A stretch of 64,000 nucleotides of DNA from Castor canadensis (Eukaryota > Chordata > Mammalia > Rodentia > Castoridae): the NCBI RefSeq assembly GCF_047511655.1, contig NC_133399.1, positions 7,195,333-7,259,332 on the forward strand, written 5' to 3'. The position numbers were made by a program, and so were the translations under genes. Positions 35,452 through 47,055 of the stretch are shown here, one piece after another. Positions within the stretch are counted from its first letter, which is position 1. Each line of letters starts with the position of its first letter. The notes under the pieces were generated by a model. The model searched no databases. It was not told the DNA's origin and saw only the letters and a list, made by a program, of their open reading frames with translations.

Positions 35452-38400
35452 CTAATGTCCACATATGAGGGAGAACATACGATTTTTGGTCTTTTGGGCC
35501 AGGCTAACCTCACTCAGAATGATGTTCTCCAATTCCATCCATTTACCAGCGAATGATAACATTTCGTTCTTCTTCATGGCTGCATAAAATTCCATTGTGT
35601 ATAGATACCACATTTTCTTAATCCATTCGTCAGTGCTGGGGCATCTTGGCTGTTTCCATAACTTGGCTATTGTGAATAGTGCCGCAATAAACATGGATGT
35701 GCAGGGGCCTCTGGAGTAACAGTCTTTTGGGTATATCCCCAAGAGTGGTATTGCTGGATCAAATGGTAGATCGATGTCCAGCTTTTTAAGTAGCCTCCAA
35801 ATTTTTTTCCAGAGTGGTTGTACTAGTCTACATTCCCACCAACAGTGTAAGAGGGTTCCTTTTTCCCCGCATCCTCGCCAACACCTGTTGTTGGTGGTGT
35901 TGCTGATGATGGCTATTCTAACAGGGGTGAGGTGGAATCTTAGTGTGGTTTTAATTTGCATTTCCTTTATTGCTAGAGATGGTGAGCATTTTTTCATGTG
36001 TTTTCTGGCCATTTGAATTTCTTCTTTTGAGAAAGTTCTGTTTAGTTCACATGCCCATTTCTTTATTGGTTCATTAGTTTTGGGAGAATTTAGTTTTTTA
36101 AGTTCCCTGTATATTCTGGTTATCAGTCCTTTGTCTGATGTATAATTGGCAAATATTTTCTCCCACTCTGTGGGTGTTCTCTTCAGTTTAGAGACCATTT
36201 CTTTTGATGAACAGAAGCTTTTTAGTTTTATGAGGTCCCATTTATCTATGCTATCTCTTAGTTGCTGTGCTGCTGGGGTTTCATTGAGAAAGTTCTTACC
36301 TATACCTACTAACTCCAGAGTATTTCCTACTCTTTCTTGTATCAACTTAAGAGTTTGGGGTCTGATATTAAGATCCTTGATCCATTTTGAGTTAATCTTG
36401 GTATAGGGTGATATACATGGATCTAGTTTCAGTTTTTTGCAGACTGCTAACCAGTTTTCCCAGCAGTTTTTGTTGAAGAGGCTGCTATTTCTCCATCGTA
36501 TATTTTTAGCTCCTTTGTCAAAGATAAGTTGCTCATAGTTGTGTGGCTTCATATCTGGATCCTCTATTCTGTTCCACTGGTCTTCATGTCTGTTTTTGTG
36601 CCAGTACCATGCTGTTTTTATTGTTATTGCTTTGTAATATAGTTTGAAGTCAGGTATTGTGATACCTCCTGCATTGTTCTTTTGACTGAGTATTGCCTTG
36701 GCTATTCGTGGCCTCTTGTGTTTCCATATAAATTTAACAGTAGATTTTTCAATCTCTTTAATGAATGTCATTGGAATTTTGATGGGAATTGCATTAAACA
36801 TGTAGATTACTTTTGGGAGTATAGACATTTTTACTATGTTGATTCTACCAATCCATGAGCATGGGAGATCTCTCCACTTTCTATAGTCTTCCTCAATCTC
36901 TTTCTTCAGAAGTGTATAGTTTTCCTTGTAGAGGTCTTTCACATCTTTTGTTAGGTTTACACCTAGGTATTTGATTTTTTTTGAGGCTATTGTAAATGGA
37001 ACTGTTTTCATACATTCTTTTTCCGTTTGCTCATTGTTAGTGTATAGAAATGCTAATGATTTTTCTATGTTGATTTTATATCCTGCTACCTTGCTATAGC
37101 TATTGATGATGTCTAGAAGCTTCTGAGTAGAGTTTTTTGGGTCTTTAAGGTATAGGATCATGTCGTCTGCAAATAGGGATATTTTGACAGTTTCTTTACC
37201 TATTTGTATTCCTTTTATTCCTTCTTCTTGCCTAATTGCTCTGGCTAGGAATTCCAGTACTATGTTGAATAGGAGTGGAGATAGTGGGCATCCTTGTCTG
37301 GTTCCTGATTTTAGAGGGAATGGTTTTAATTTTTCTCCGTTAAGTATAATGCTGGCTGTAGGTTTGTCATATATAGCTTTTATAATGTTGAGGAACTTTC
37401 CTTCTATTCCTAGTTTTCTTAGAGCTTTTATCATGAAATGATGTTGGATCTTATCAAAGGCTTTTTCTGCATCTATTGAGATGATCAAGTGGTTTTTGTC
37501 TTTGCTTCTGTTAATGTGGTTTATTACGTTTATTGATTTTCGTATGTTGAACCACCCCTGCATCCCTGGGATGAAGCCTACCTGGTCGTGGTGAATAATC
37601 TTTTTGATGTGTTGCTGAATTCGATTTGCCATTATTTTGTTGAGGATTTTTGCATCAATGTTCATTAAGGAGATTGGCCTATAGTTCTCCTTTTTGGAGG
37701 TGTCTTTGCCTGGTTTTGGGATAAGTGTAATAGTGGCTTCATAAAATGTGTTTGGCAGTTTTCCTTCCCTTTCTATTTCATGGAACAGTTTAAGGAGGGT
37801 TGGTATCAGTTCTTCTTTAAAGGTCTGATAGAATTCAGCAGAGAATCCATCAGGTCCTGGACTTTTCTTTTTGGGGAGACTCTTGATTGCTGCTTCAATT
37901 TCATTTTGTGTTATAGGTCTATTCAGGTGATTAATTTCCTCTTGGTTCAGTTTTGGATGATCATATGTATCTAGAAATCTGTCCATTTCTTTTAGATTTT
38001 CAAATTTATTTGAATATAGGTTCTTGAAGTAGTCTCTGATGATTTCCTGGAATTCCATGGTGTTTGTTGTTATCTCCCCTTTTGCATTCCTGATTCTACT
38101 AATTTGGGTTTTTTCTCTCCTCATTTTAGTCAGGTTTGCCAGGGGTCTATCGATCTTGTTTATTTTTTCAAAGAACCAACTTTTTGTTTCATTAATTCTT
38201 TGTATGGTTTTTTGGTTTCTATTTCGTTGATTTCAGCTCTTATTTTTATTATTTCTCTCCTTCTATTTGTTTTGGGATTTGCTTGTTCTTGTTTTTCTAG
38301 GAGTTTGAGATGTATCATTAGGTCATTGATTTGGGATCTTTCAATCTTTTTAATATATGCACTCATGGCTATAAACTTTCCTCTCAAGACTGCCTTAGCT

Positions 38401-39269
38401 GTGTCCCATAGGTTCCGGTAGGTTGTGTTTTCATTTTCATTGACTTCTAGGAACTTTTTAATTTCCTCTTTTATTGCATCGATGATCCATTCTTCATTAA
38501 GTAATGAGTTATTTAGTTTCCAGCTGTTTGCATGTTTTTTGTCTTTACTTTTGTTGTTGAGTTCTACTTTTACTGCATTGTGGTCAGATAGTATGCATGG
38601 TATTATTTCTATTTTCTTATATTAGCTGAGGCTTGCTTTGTGCCCTAGGATATGATCCATTTTGGAGAAGGTTCCATGGGCTGCTGAGAAGAATGTATAT
38701 TGTGTAGAGGTTGGATGAAATGTTCTGTAGACATCTACTAGGTCCACTTGATCTATTGCATATTTTAGATCTTGGATTTCTTTATTGAGTTTTTGTTTGG
38801 ATGACCTATCTATTGATGATAATGGAGTGTTAAAGTCTCCCACAACCACTGTGTTGGCGTTTATATATGCTTTTAGGTCTTTCAGGGTATGTTTGATGAA
38901 ATTGGGTGCGTTGACATTGGGTGTGTACAGATTGATGATTATTATTTCCTTTTGGTCTATTTCCCCTTTTATTAGTATGGAATGTCCTTCTTTATCTCGT
39001 TTGATCAATGTAGGTTTGAAGTCTACTTTGTCAGAGATAAGTATTGCTACTCCTGCTTGTTTTCAGGGGCCATTGGCTTGGTAAATCTTCTTCCAGCCTT
39101 TCATCCTAAGCATATGCTTATTTCTGTCGGTGAGATGAGTCTCCTGTAAGCAACAAATTGTTGGATCTTCTTTGTTAATCCATTTTGTCAAACGGTGTCT
39201 TTTGATGGGTGAATTAAGTCCATTAACATTAAGTGTTAGTACTGATAGGTATGTGGTGATTCCTGCCAT
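35452..39269 (-). pseudogene. L1-B ORF2 (endonuclease/reverse transcriptase), disrupted
   Basis: Starts MAGITTYLS at 39269 with a good context (A at -3, G at +4) and ends TAG at 35452. Endonuclease motifs LTLNVNG, CLQETHL and GDFNTPLS are present. The reverse transcriptase has FADDMILYL and the C-terminus [18 protein letters not shown]. Breaks: CGA to TGA at 39063-39065 after YQANGP, AAA to TAA at 38622-38624, and a 1-bp deletion in a T run near 38218. From 38124 down to the stop the frame is open for 890 residues, covering the whole reverse transcriptase and C-terminal domain. None of these breaks is shared with L1-A. Confidence 0.94.
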
Positions 39270-39319
39270 TTAGTTATCTTAGTTGTTTGAAGGTTTGATT
39301 GTGTGTACCTAACTTGATG

Positions 39320-40522
39320 TTACTCTCTACTGTCTTGCTTTTTCTTATCCTGTGGTTTGGTGCTGCCTGCCTTTTCATGGTTAAGTTGGGTGTCACTTTC
39401 TGTGTGCAGGATCCCTTGCAGAATCTTTTGTAATGGTGGCTTTGTGGTCACATATTGTTTTAGTTTCTGCTTATCATGGAAGACTTTTATTGCTCCATCT
39501 ATTTTGAATGATAGCTTTGCTGGGTAGAGTATCCTGGGGTTGAAGTTATTTTCATTCAGTGCCCGGAAGATCTCACCCCACGCTCTTCTTGCTTTTAATG
39601 TTTCTGTTGAGAAGTCTGCTGTGATTTTGATGGGTTTACCTTTGTATGTTACTTGTTTTTTCTCTCTTGCAGCCTTCAATATTCTTTCCTTAGTTTCTGA
39701 ACTTGTTGTTTTAATGATGATATGTCATGGAGTAGTTCTATTTTGATCTGGTCTGTTTGGTGTCCTGGAGGCCTCTTGCATTTGTATGGGAATATCTTTC
39801 TCTAGATTTGGGAAATTTTCCGTTATTATTTTGTTGAATATATTACGCATTCCCTTCGCTTGCACCTCTTCTCCTTCTTCGATGCCCATGATTCTCAAGT
39901 TTGGTCTTTTGATGGAGTCAGTGAATTCTTGCATTTTCTTTTCACAGGTCTTGAGTTGTTTAATTAGTAGTTCTTCAGTTTTTCCTTTAATTACCATTTC
40001 ATCTTCAAGTTCTGAGATTCTGTCTTCTGTTTGTTCTATTCTGCTGGATTGGCCTTCCGTTTTGTTTTGCAGTTCTGTTTCGTTCTTTTTTCTGAGGTTT
40101 TCCATATCCTGGCTGTTTTCTTCTTTATTGTTGTCTATTTTTGTCCTGAGTTCATTTATCCATTTATTCATTGTGTTCTCTCTTTCACTTTGGTGTTTAT
40201 ACAGTGCTTCTATGGTTTCCTTTATTTCTTCTTTTGCTTTTTCAAATTCTCTATTTTTATTGTCTTGGAATTTCTTGAGTGTCTCCTGTACATTTTGGTT
40301 GACCCTATCCAGTATCATCTCTATAAAATTCTCATTGAGTACTTGTAGTATGTCTTCTTTTAAATTATTCTTGTAGGCTTCATTTGGTCCTTTGGCATAG
40401 TTTATCTTCATTCGGTTGGAGTCTGGCTCTGAGTTTCTGTTCTCTTCATTCCCCTCTGGTTCCTGTACTAATTTTTTGCTGTGGGGAAACTGGTTTCCTT
40501 GTTTTTTCTGTCTTCCTGTCAT
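39320..40522 (-). pseudogene. L1-B ORF1 with the same in-frame TGA as L1-A
   Basis: 401 codons from ATG at 40522 (opening MTGRQKKQGNQ) to TAA at 39320, with a single TGA at 39725-39727. The layout is as in L1-A: charged N-terminus, long coiled coil, RRM (KRPNLRIMGI), and C-terminal domain (ETLKARRAWG, YPAKLSF). The frame is also open upstream of the ATG for 60 codons into the 5' UTR. The stop would remove half the RRM and the C-terminal domain needed for RNA binding. Confidence 0.94.
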
Positions 40523-40550
40523 TGTCCTTGGTGTTGTTACTGTCCCTGTA

Positions 40551-41750
40551 CTGTGTGTAATTAAGTATTTTCTAGCTTGTAATAATAACAATGGTAATAT
40601 TGAGAATGGAAGAGTGAGCTGAGATGGAAAGCAAGAAGTTAAAGAAAAGGGGAAAACAAATATACAGACAAGAGGGAGAAAGCAGAACAAGGTATCAGAC
40701 AAGAGAGTTTCAAAGGTATAAACAGGGAGTGTTAGTGTACTAATCGACAGTAAGCTGAACAGACAATAGAGTGACAGAGAGAGGATTGAAAATCAAAGAT
40801 AAAAAAAATAAAAAATAAGTATATGAAAGTAATATCTATTTATAAAATGAATTAAAATAAAATGGAAAATAGAAAATTAAAAAAAAAAAAAAACCCAAAA
40901 AACCAAAAAACTTCCAAGTTTATATGCAATGCAATTTCAGTCTTAATAATTTGGATGTCCGTCTCAATCTCCAGTCCTGGAGTTGGTGCCTCAGATGTTG
41001 TTCTGTAGTTGTCTCATCAAAGGGGATGCATAAAGTAGAACAAAACTACACTCACACACACACAGAAGAAAAAAAAAAAAAGCCCCACCAAGTGTCCCCA
41101 GTTCAAATGCAATACAGTTTCAGTAAGTTTTTCAGCTTGCAGGTGTAATTCGGTTGTTCTCTCATCAAAGGTAGGGAGAAAAAGAAAAAAAAGCGTCTGG
41201 AGGCAGTTCTGAGAGTGGTATCTGCAACTGTGGCTTGCCTGCCTGCTGCTCTCAGCCTGTAGCTGGCGGCGTTATTTATGCAGATCTCTGGGGTGAGCTT
41301 AGCACTCACCTGGTCCCACAGGCTTTGTTTGCTCAGAGTTCTCCTGTGCGGGGGAGGGGGGCCTCTGCTACAGGCTTTTCCCTTTCCAAGCACTGGGAAA
41401 GGCGACACTGCCCCGCGTTGTCAGGCCTGCGTGTTTATTTACAGTTCACGTGGGAAGTGGGTCTTCCCTCCTCTCACAAGCGTCCCCGCTCCTGGTTGCT
41501 GGCGCGCCCCGCTCCCGCCAGAGCCTCTCCGGCCCGCCCGGCTCGTTTATTTACAGTCCCGGGAAGGATTCCCTTCCCCCAATCTTCAGCGCTCAGGGCG
41601 CCCCACCCTCTTTCCAGCGTGTCTTAACTGTTCTTATTGCTTAGTACTCAGTTTCTGTTTTTTTCCCGGGTGGAGGTCAGTCTGTCCAGGGGGCTATGCT
41701 GCTCTGGCCCAGGCTTGTCTGTGGGGGAACCGCGGTACCGCGAAGCTCAC
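40551..41750 (-). other. inferred intron within the L1 5' UTR
   Basis: In the L1 sense the segment starts GTGAGC after CCAG (41754-41745) and ends ACACACAG before TACAGGG (40551-40550). It is exactly the 1200 bp missing from L1-A. The sense sequence before the acceptor includes pyrimidine-rich stretches and a possible branch site (tacttaatt). CAG repeats at both edges give 3 bp of microhomology, so non-splicing deletion is a weaker alternative. Confidence 0.8.
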
Positions 41751-41969
41751 CTGGTCCGCGTCTTCCCAAGCCGTATGGGCGCCGGCCACTGGCGGCCCGG
41801 GGGCCTCCTCGGTTCTCCGTTTAACGTGAAGTGGAGATTCTCTGCGCCGGCTGGAGATGTGGAGGGGTCAAAGTTATGCCTTTTCTCGGTGATTATGCCT
41901 GCAAAGTGTGTCTCCAGCGTTTCTCCAAGATTTCACTATAGGAGGGTCGCTTTCTGCTTCCTCCCTCTA

Positions 41970-41981
41970 GCCGCCATCTTG
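41970..41981 (-). promoter_or_regulatory. YY1-type motif at L1-B 5' end
   Basis: gccgccatcttg on the plus strand (CAAGATGGCGGC in sense), 10 bp from the element's 5' boundary, identical to L1-A. Confidence 0.8.
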
Positions 41982-41990
41982 GAATTCCTC

Positions 41991-42003
41991 TGATCTTTTT
42001 TTA
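41991..42003. repeat. target-site duplication of L1-B (5' side)
   Basis: Second copy of TGATCTTTTTTTA; the old L1 5' UTR resumes directly after it. Confidence 0.9.
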
Positions 42004-43098
42004 AGATTGCCCCAAAGTCTCATTCTCTCTATGTCTCCCCCTGGTGGTTGTCACCATGCACACAATCTGGTTCCATGACCTGGAGCTTCCCAGGATGTGA
42101 GCTTTAAAATCCCCTGAGTTGCTTGGTTTAGAAGCTCATTGCCTCTATTTATTTTCAGTCAAGCAGCTGCCTTTAAATAACTTGAGTTCTTATCAGTGGG
42201 GGTCTGTGCTTTTTTGTCACATTGACATTGTTTGTTGGGGCTGTGATGGAAGGATTGGGCAAGTCTGCCTTCCTTGGGATGTATTTGCTGTTTTCTTTCT
42301 GTGAGATTGCACTGTCCCAACATTTCCCTCACTAAGTTTGCCTCTGGTGGCAGATTCACACATTAACACTGTGGCTGGGAGCTGAAGAACTCTCTGCTGT
42401 GATTTTCCAAGTGTCCTGAATTGTCCAGTCACAAAACTCACCTACCTTCAAGGAGCTTCAGATATCCCAGCTCTCTGCCTGCAAAGGTTAAGTGTTTTGA
42501 TTTGGAAAATTTCCATAAGCAGCTAGGTAGGTTGGTCAATTCCTAGCTCAGCTCCCTTTAACTTCTTGGCTAGCTGCAAGTCAAAGCCTCTCTGTAGACA
42601 GGTGTTTCAAGACATCCTGAAGATTAATTGGTCCTTGTAGTCAGGATCCCCTAGTACTTCGAACTCAACAAGACGTCCTCTCTCCAGATATGCCCTGTAA
42701 CAGCTTTCTGAGTTATGGTGGATGAGGGTTTATCTTATCTGAAGCTGGCACGTTACACAGTGGAAATGACTGTCCTGTCAAATCTATGCACTGGTGTTGG
42801 GGGTTGTGGGCTGTGTAGTTTTTGTCCCAGATCTAAGTCTGCCAGTATGTCACAGCTGCTGCCTTGCTTACCTTGAGATGGAGGCTTCAGCTTTTTCCAA
42901 TAGTGGGAGCTAGGATGGGATCCTGGGATGCAGCTTCAAGTTTTTTTCTTGATTCATCTGTCATTTTTGATTTTTCAGATAACCTGTCACTCTTTCATGT
43001 TTCTCTGAGCTCTTCCTCATTTTGATATCTGTCTTTTCACTGTTATTCAAATTCTCATTAAAGGTTTGGATGGAGACAGAACCTACTCTTTTGCCATG
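42004..43098 (-). mobile_element. old full-length L1, minus strand (5' UTR part)
   Basis: Continues the host element of L1-B. The sense strand begins near 43098 with a G-rich run and a CAACATGGC motif (gttgcccccaaccacagga on the plus strand), a variant of the L1 5' end. No coding sequence is expected here and none is open for long. The remainder of the element is at 29093-34943. Confidence 0.7.
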
Positions 43099-43449
43099 TT
43101 GCCCCCAACCACAGGATGCCTTTTAATTTATTTTTTATTGATTTTTAGAATGCCAGCATGAATTCACCTTTTAATTTACTGACACTTTTTAGAACAAAAT
43201 ATTTTGGTGTAATTTTAAGTAAGCTATATTTGAAAGAGCATTAAATTATATAGGAGAAAGTGAAAAAGGAAATGTGATTTGAAAAAAAAGGCTAATGTCA
43301 AAACATGAAGTGAGTAAAAACACCATGCTCTAGTACCTTTAAGGAATAATTTTATAACTTTTAATTGTACATCATTACTTTGAGTTGGTATAGATTACAA
43401 TGTAGGAAGAAGTAATTATACAGAATGATTTATGTGCCCTTTATTCATC

Positions 43450-43990
43450 TTCTACATTAATACCAAGAAAAAGCAACCCAGCAAGGTCTTACCCAGGATG
43501 TTAACACTAGTAACAAGGAAATGAATTCTGAAGACTTAAAAGACACCTGCCAGACAATGCTTATTGTGGCAATATTCACAATAGTTGGGGTCTGTAATCC
43601 AACAGAGTGTCTATCACAAGATGAAGGGCTAAAGAAAACATGGTGCATGTACAAAATGAAATACTACTGTGTTATGAAGAATAGTGGAAGCTTGTCATTT
43701 ATGCCAACATCAAAAGAACTGGAATACACATTGCCATTTAAATAATCCAGATTTAGAAAGACAAGGACCTCATGATCTTCACTATAAGTTCATGTTACAC
43801 AAGGGTATTCAGCTGATTCACGTATACTGTATGACAGTGGTTAATAGAAGTGGGTTAGTAGGTGAGTAGGGAATGAATGAAGAGATACAGGACTTCTTTA
43901 GTGCATTTTGTGTGCATGTGGGGAAATATCACATTGAACACATTAAAGTGTAGAGGGAGTATAGGCTCATCAAAAATAAAATGAAATACA
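43450..43990 (+). mobile_element. old L1 3' end fragment, plus strand
   Basis: ORF2 C-terminal homology (gcaatattcacaatagttgg, aaatgaaatactactgtgtt) is followed by 3' UTR sequence (gacaaggacctcatgatctt). Broken frames, 5'-truncated. Confidence 0.7.
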
Positions 43991-44129
43991 GGACAGTCCC
44001 ACAATTCAAGGATTAGGAATGTAAGTCTTTTATCTCCATATTGTCCTACCCTCCTACACTGTGACTTGTCCCTAAGAGCCAAACATATACCCATCATACA
44101 TATTTGTAATCTCAAAACTACCCATCTGA

Positions 44130-44725
44130 TCCTTTTATACCACTCTTGGGCATACAACTAAAGGAATGCAAGTCAGCACACAACAGAGGTAATTTACACT
44201 CATGTTTATCACAGTACTACTCACAATAGTCATATTAAGGAGTCAGCCTTGGTTCCTACTAAGTGATGAATGCACAAAGATAATGTAATACACACACACA
44301 GAGGATCTCATTGATGAATGTGAAACACACACTATTGCAGGAAGTACAGGAATCTGGAGATCATCCTGTTAAGTGAAATAGGCCAGGATCAGAGAGACAA
44401 ATGTGAATTTTCTCTGACCTGCAAAAGCTACATCTGAAGAAAAAAATGAACATATAAATAACAGTGGGAGTATTGGAGGGGGAACCCACAAGAAGGTGGG
44501 AGGCAGACAATATGATCAAAGTACATTGTGTGCATACACAAATTGTCAAAATGAACCTTATTTAAAATTGCAAGAAAGATAAAAAGGAGGGTGGAGGAGC
44601 ATGGAGATCAGAATGAAATGGAGGGTGTGACTATGTTCAACATATATTATATGGATTTATGGAAGTACCATGATAAAACTCCTACCAATATTCAATTTAT
44701 ATGCACTAGCAAAATTGTGGAAAAT
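44130..44725 (+). mobile_element. second old L1 3' end fragment, plus strand
   Basis: Repeats the same ORF2 C-terminal region (cactcttgggcatacaacta, catcctgttaagtgaaatag), then a 3' UTR ending in tatatgcactagcaaaat. It is a separate insertion from 43450-43990 because the same ORF2 segment occurs twice. Confidence 0.7.
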
Positions 44726-44904
44726 ATTTTGTCAAGTATTATGTTTTCCTGGGTAAGAACCTGGAGTAAATACTTCAAGGGAGCTATTTTGCTTATGACT
44801 ATGTTTAGCTCTGTAGAAAATGAATCAAAATTGAACAAGGATCCTTAATATGAGAATATAAACTAATTACTGGATAACATACCCTAAGGTGCAGACATCC
44901 ACAT

Positions 44905-45440
44905 TATTTTGTGTAGCTGGCAAATATTATTTGTGTAGCTGGCAAATATTTTCTCCCACTCTGTGGGTGTTCTCTTCAGTTTAGAAACCATTTCTTTTGT
45001 TGAGCAGAAGCTTTTTAGTTTTATGAAGTCCCATTTGTCTATACTTTCTCTTAGTTGCTGAGCTGCTGGGGTTCCATTGAGAAAGTCCTTGCCTATACTT
45101 ATTAGTTCCATTGAGAAAGTCCGTGCCTATATCTATTAGTTCCAAAGTATTTCCTACTCTTTCCTATATCAACTTTAGAGTTTGGGGTCTGATATTAAGA
45201 TCCTTGATCCATTTTGAGTTAATATTGGTATAGGATGATAACCATGGATCTAGTTTCAGTTTTTTGTAGACTGCTAACCAGTTTTCCCAGCAGTTTTTAT
45301 TGAAGAGGTGTCTTTTCTCCGTCATATATTTTTAGCACCTTTGTCAGAGACAAAGTTGGTTATAGTTGTGTGGCTTCATATCCGGGTCCTCTATTCGGTT
45401 CCACTGGTCTTCATGTCTGTTTTTGTGCCAGTACCAAGGC
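44905..45440 (-). mobile_element. L1 ORF2 internal fragment, minus strand
   Basis: Closely parallels L1-A 3160-3630 (tctcccactctgtgggtgtt, gggtctgatattaagatcct), so it is younger than its neighbours. It has neither 5' nor 3' L1 ends. Two short tandem duplications are present: about 28 bp at 44905-44960 (tgtgtagctggcaaatatt twice) and about 38 bp at 45072-45145 (ttccattgagaaagtcc twice). Confidence 0.8.
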
Positions 45441-45667
45441 ATTTTTGATCCAAAGATCAAAAGTGTTTGTGGGTATTTGAACACCATAAAAGGCAGATTT
45501 TTGGGTGTTACAGAAAGAAAATTGTAATAAAGCAATTTTGTAATTGAATAGTAAAAAAAATAAAATTAGAAAAAGAATCTATGAACACAATAAAAGGAAT
45601 AAATTCTATTTCACCCACCTCATCATGAATCCCATGTCTGACCTTGAATTTGAGTTGTACAATCTAA

Positions 45668-46628
45668 TCACATATAATTCTTCTGGCTCAGAAAAAGGGA
45701 TACTTTTATTATTTTTATGTCAAAAAGTCTTTTCAGAGCACCCTTGATATCTTTTATTCTCAGATGGTAGAGGAAGGCATTCAGCATAGGGGTGACTACA
45801 CTGTACATCACTGAGGCTCTTGCAGTTGAGTGTGGCTTTTGGGTCACACCAGAACTGAGGTGCACTCCTAGTCCAATGTAATATAATGAGACAATGAAAG
45901 TTGAGACAAATGGGTGGAAAATACTTTGTACTTCCCCTGAGTTGATGAGATTGCATGGATCAAAGACATTACCTTGGAGCACAAGAAAAGAATGCCACTG
46001 AGAGGACAAATAACCACCAGAAAATCTGCAATGTGTATTGCCATGTCATTCACAAATATGTCAACAGGCATGGTGAATCAACTGATTAGGTTCACAGAAA
46101 AAGTGAAGGATTTCCACCTCAGTACAGAATGACAGCTGCAATGCCACTATGTTTCTAATAAAGAACTCAAGGCACAAGTTGCACAGGACACCAACATCAG
46201 CAATAGACAGAGCTTGTGGTTCTTGATGGCTATGTAGTACAGATGGTGACAAATTGTCACAAAGTGCTCATAGACCACCACAGTCAGGAGGAAGTTGTCC
46301 AATACTACAAAAAATGTGAAAAAATAAATCTGTGTGATACAGCCTTTATAAGTTATGGCCTTGCTGTGTGTCTGGATGTTCACCAGCATCTTTGGGAGAG
46401 TGATGAAGGTGAAATAGATGTCAACAAGGAGCAGATTTGAGAGGAAGAAGTACATGGGCATGTGTGGGTGGAAGTCTAAGTTTGTGACCATGATGCTGAG
46501 CAGGTTCTCAAGCAGAGCAGCCAGGTACATGGAAAGTAACAGTGCAAATATGAGGGCATGCAGTTCTGAATCCCGTGAAATTCCCAGAAGAAAAATATTC
46601 AGAAACTTGGGTATAGTTTTGTGTTTGA
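45668..46628 (-). pseudogene. olfactory receptor pseudogene, family 7-like
   Basis: Full-length but decayed copy related to the OR at 10607-11575: [63 protein letters not shown] and [14 protein letters not shown]. The start codon is ATT in place of ATG (about 46628). A 1-bp insertion follows the SEY codons near 46590, and further frameshifts fall near 46150, 46060 and 45960. The DRY motif is changed to VYEHFVTICH. Its 5' flank to 47055 matches those of the other two copies. Confidence 0.92.
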
Positions 46629-47055
46629 ATTAATTGTGTTTTACTAACAGAAAAGAGGAAAATAACATTTTACATATGGTCCATTTAGGACTTCCCCTGG
46701 GACATTTCTTAAGGGGAATTGCTCTCCATCCCTACGTTTTTTATATTTCTTGTATATTCTGCACATTTATTAAGGAATTCATTTATCCATTTGAGAAGTG
46801 CAAATTAAGTTGCAATCATATTTTTGGCCTTGTCTAGGCAATGAGTATAGTAAATTAAGAAATAAAAGTCCTTACATACCCTTCATGGAAAGAAAATTTC
46901 GGTACATAAGACAATTGCTGCAAAATAAGACATAGAATAGAATTTGGATATTTTCAAAATAAACAACTGATACATGTTGGAGAGCATAGCTAGATTCGAA
47001 CCTTATATAATGTTTATCTTTAGCCAAACATCACATTACTACAAATATGTCTTTA
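46629..47055. repeat. duplicated OR 5' flank (unit C)
   Basis: tgtctaggcaatgagtatag and ccttacatacccttcatgga align with 25680-25740 (unit B) and 11790-11840 (unit A). The match stops at 47055, where a plus-strand L1 begins, so the unit is cut there. Confidence 0.75.

Larger units (their letters stand above)
34957..41990 (-). mobile_element. young full-length L1 retrotransposon L1-B
   Basis: 7034 bp, minus strand. In sense order: YY1-type 5' end (41970-41981), long CpG-rich 5' UTR (41990 to 40523), ORF1, 50-bp spacer, ORF2, 3' UTR with G-rich tract (35015-35073), AATAAA (34977-34982) and an A-rich tail. A perfect 13-bp TSD flanks it. It inserted into the 5' UTR of the old L1 29093-43098. Lesions: ORF1 TGA (shared with L1-A), ORF2 TGA at 39063-39065, TAA at 38622-38624, and loss of one T in a T run at 38215-38220 (6 T here, 7 in L1-A). 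The coding match to L1-A looks very high (a few differences per 100 bp). Confidence 0.96.
40523..41990 (-). promoter_or_regulatory. L1-B full 5' UTR / promoter region
   Basis: 1468 bp. The distal part (41230-41990) is GC- and CpG-rich (gctggcgcgccccgctcccg near 41498), unlike the AT-rich surroundings. The proximal part (40560-41090) is pyrimidine-rich in the L1 sense, with T runs. L1 5' UTRs hold an internal polymerase II promoter. The retained CpGs suggest a fairly recent insertion. A consensus splice donor and an acceptor lie within it (see the intron entry). Confidence 0.85.
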
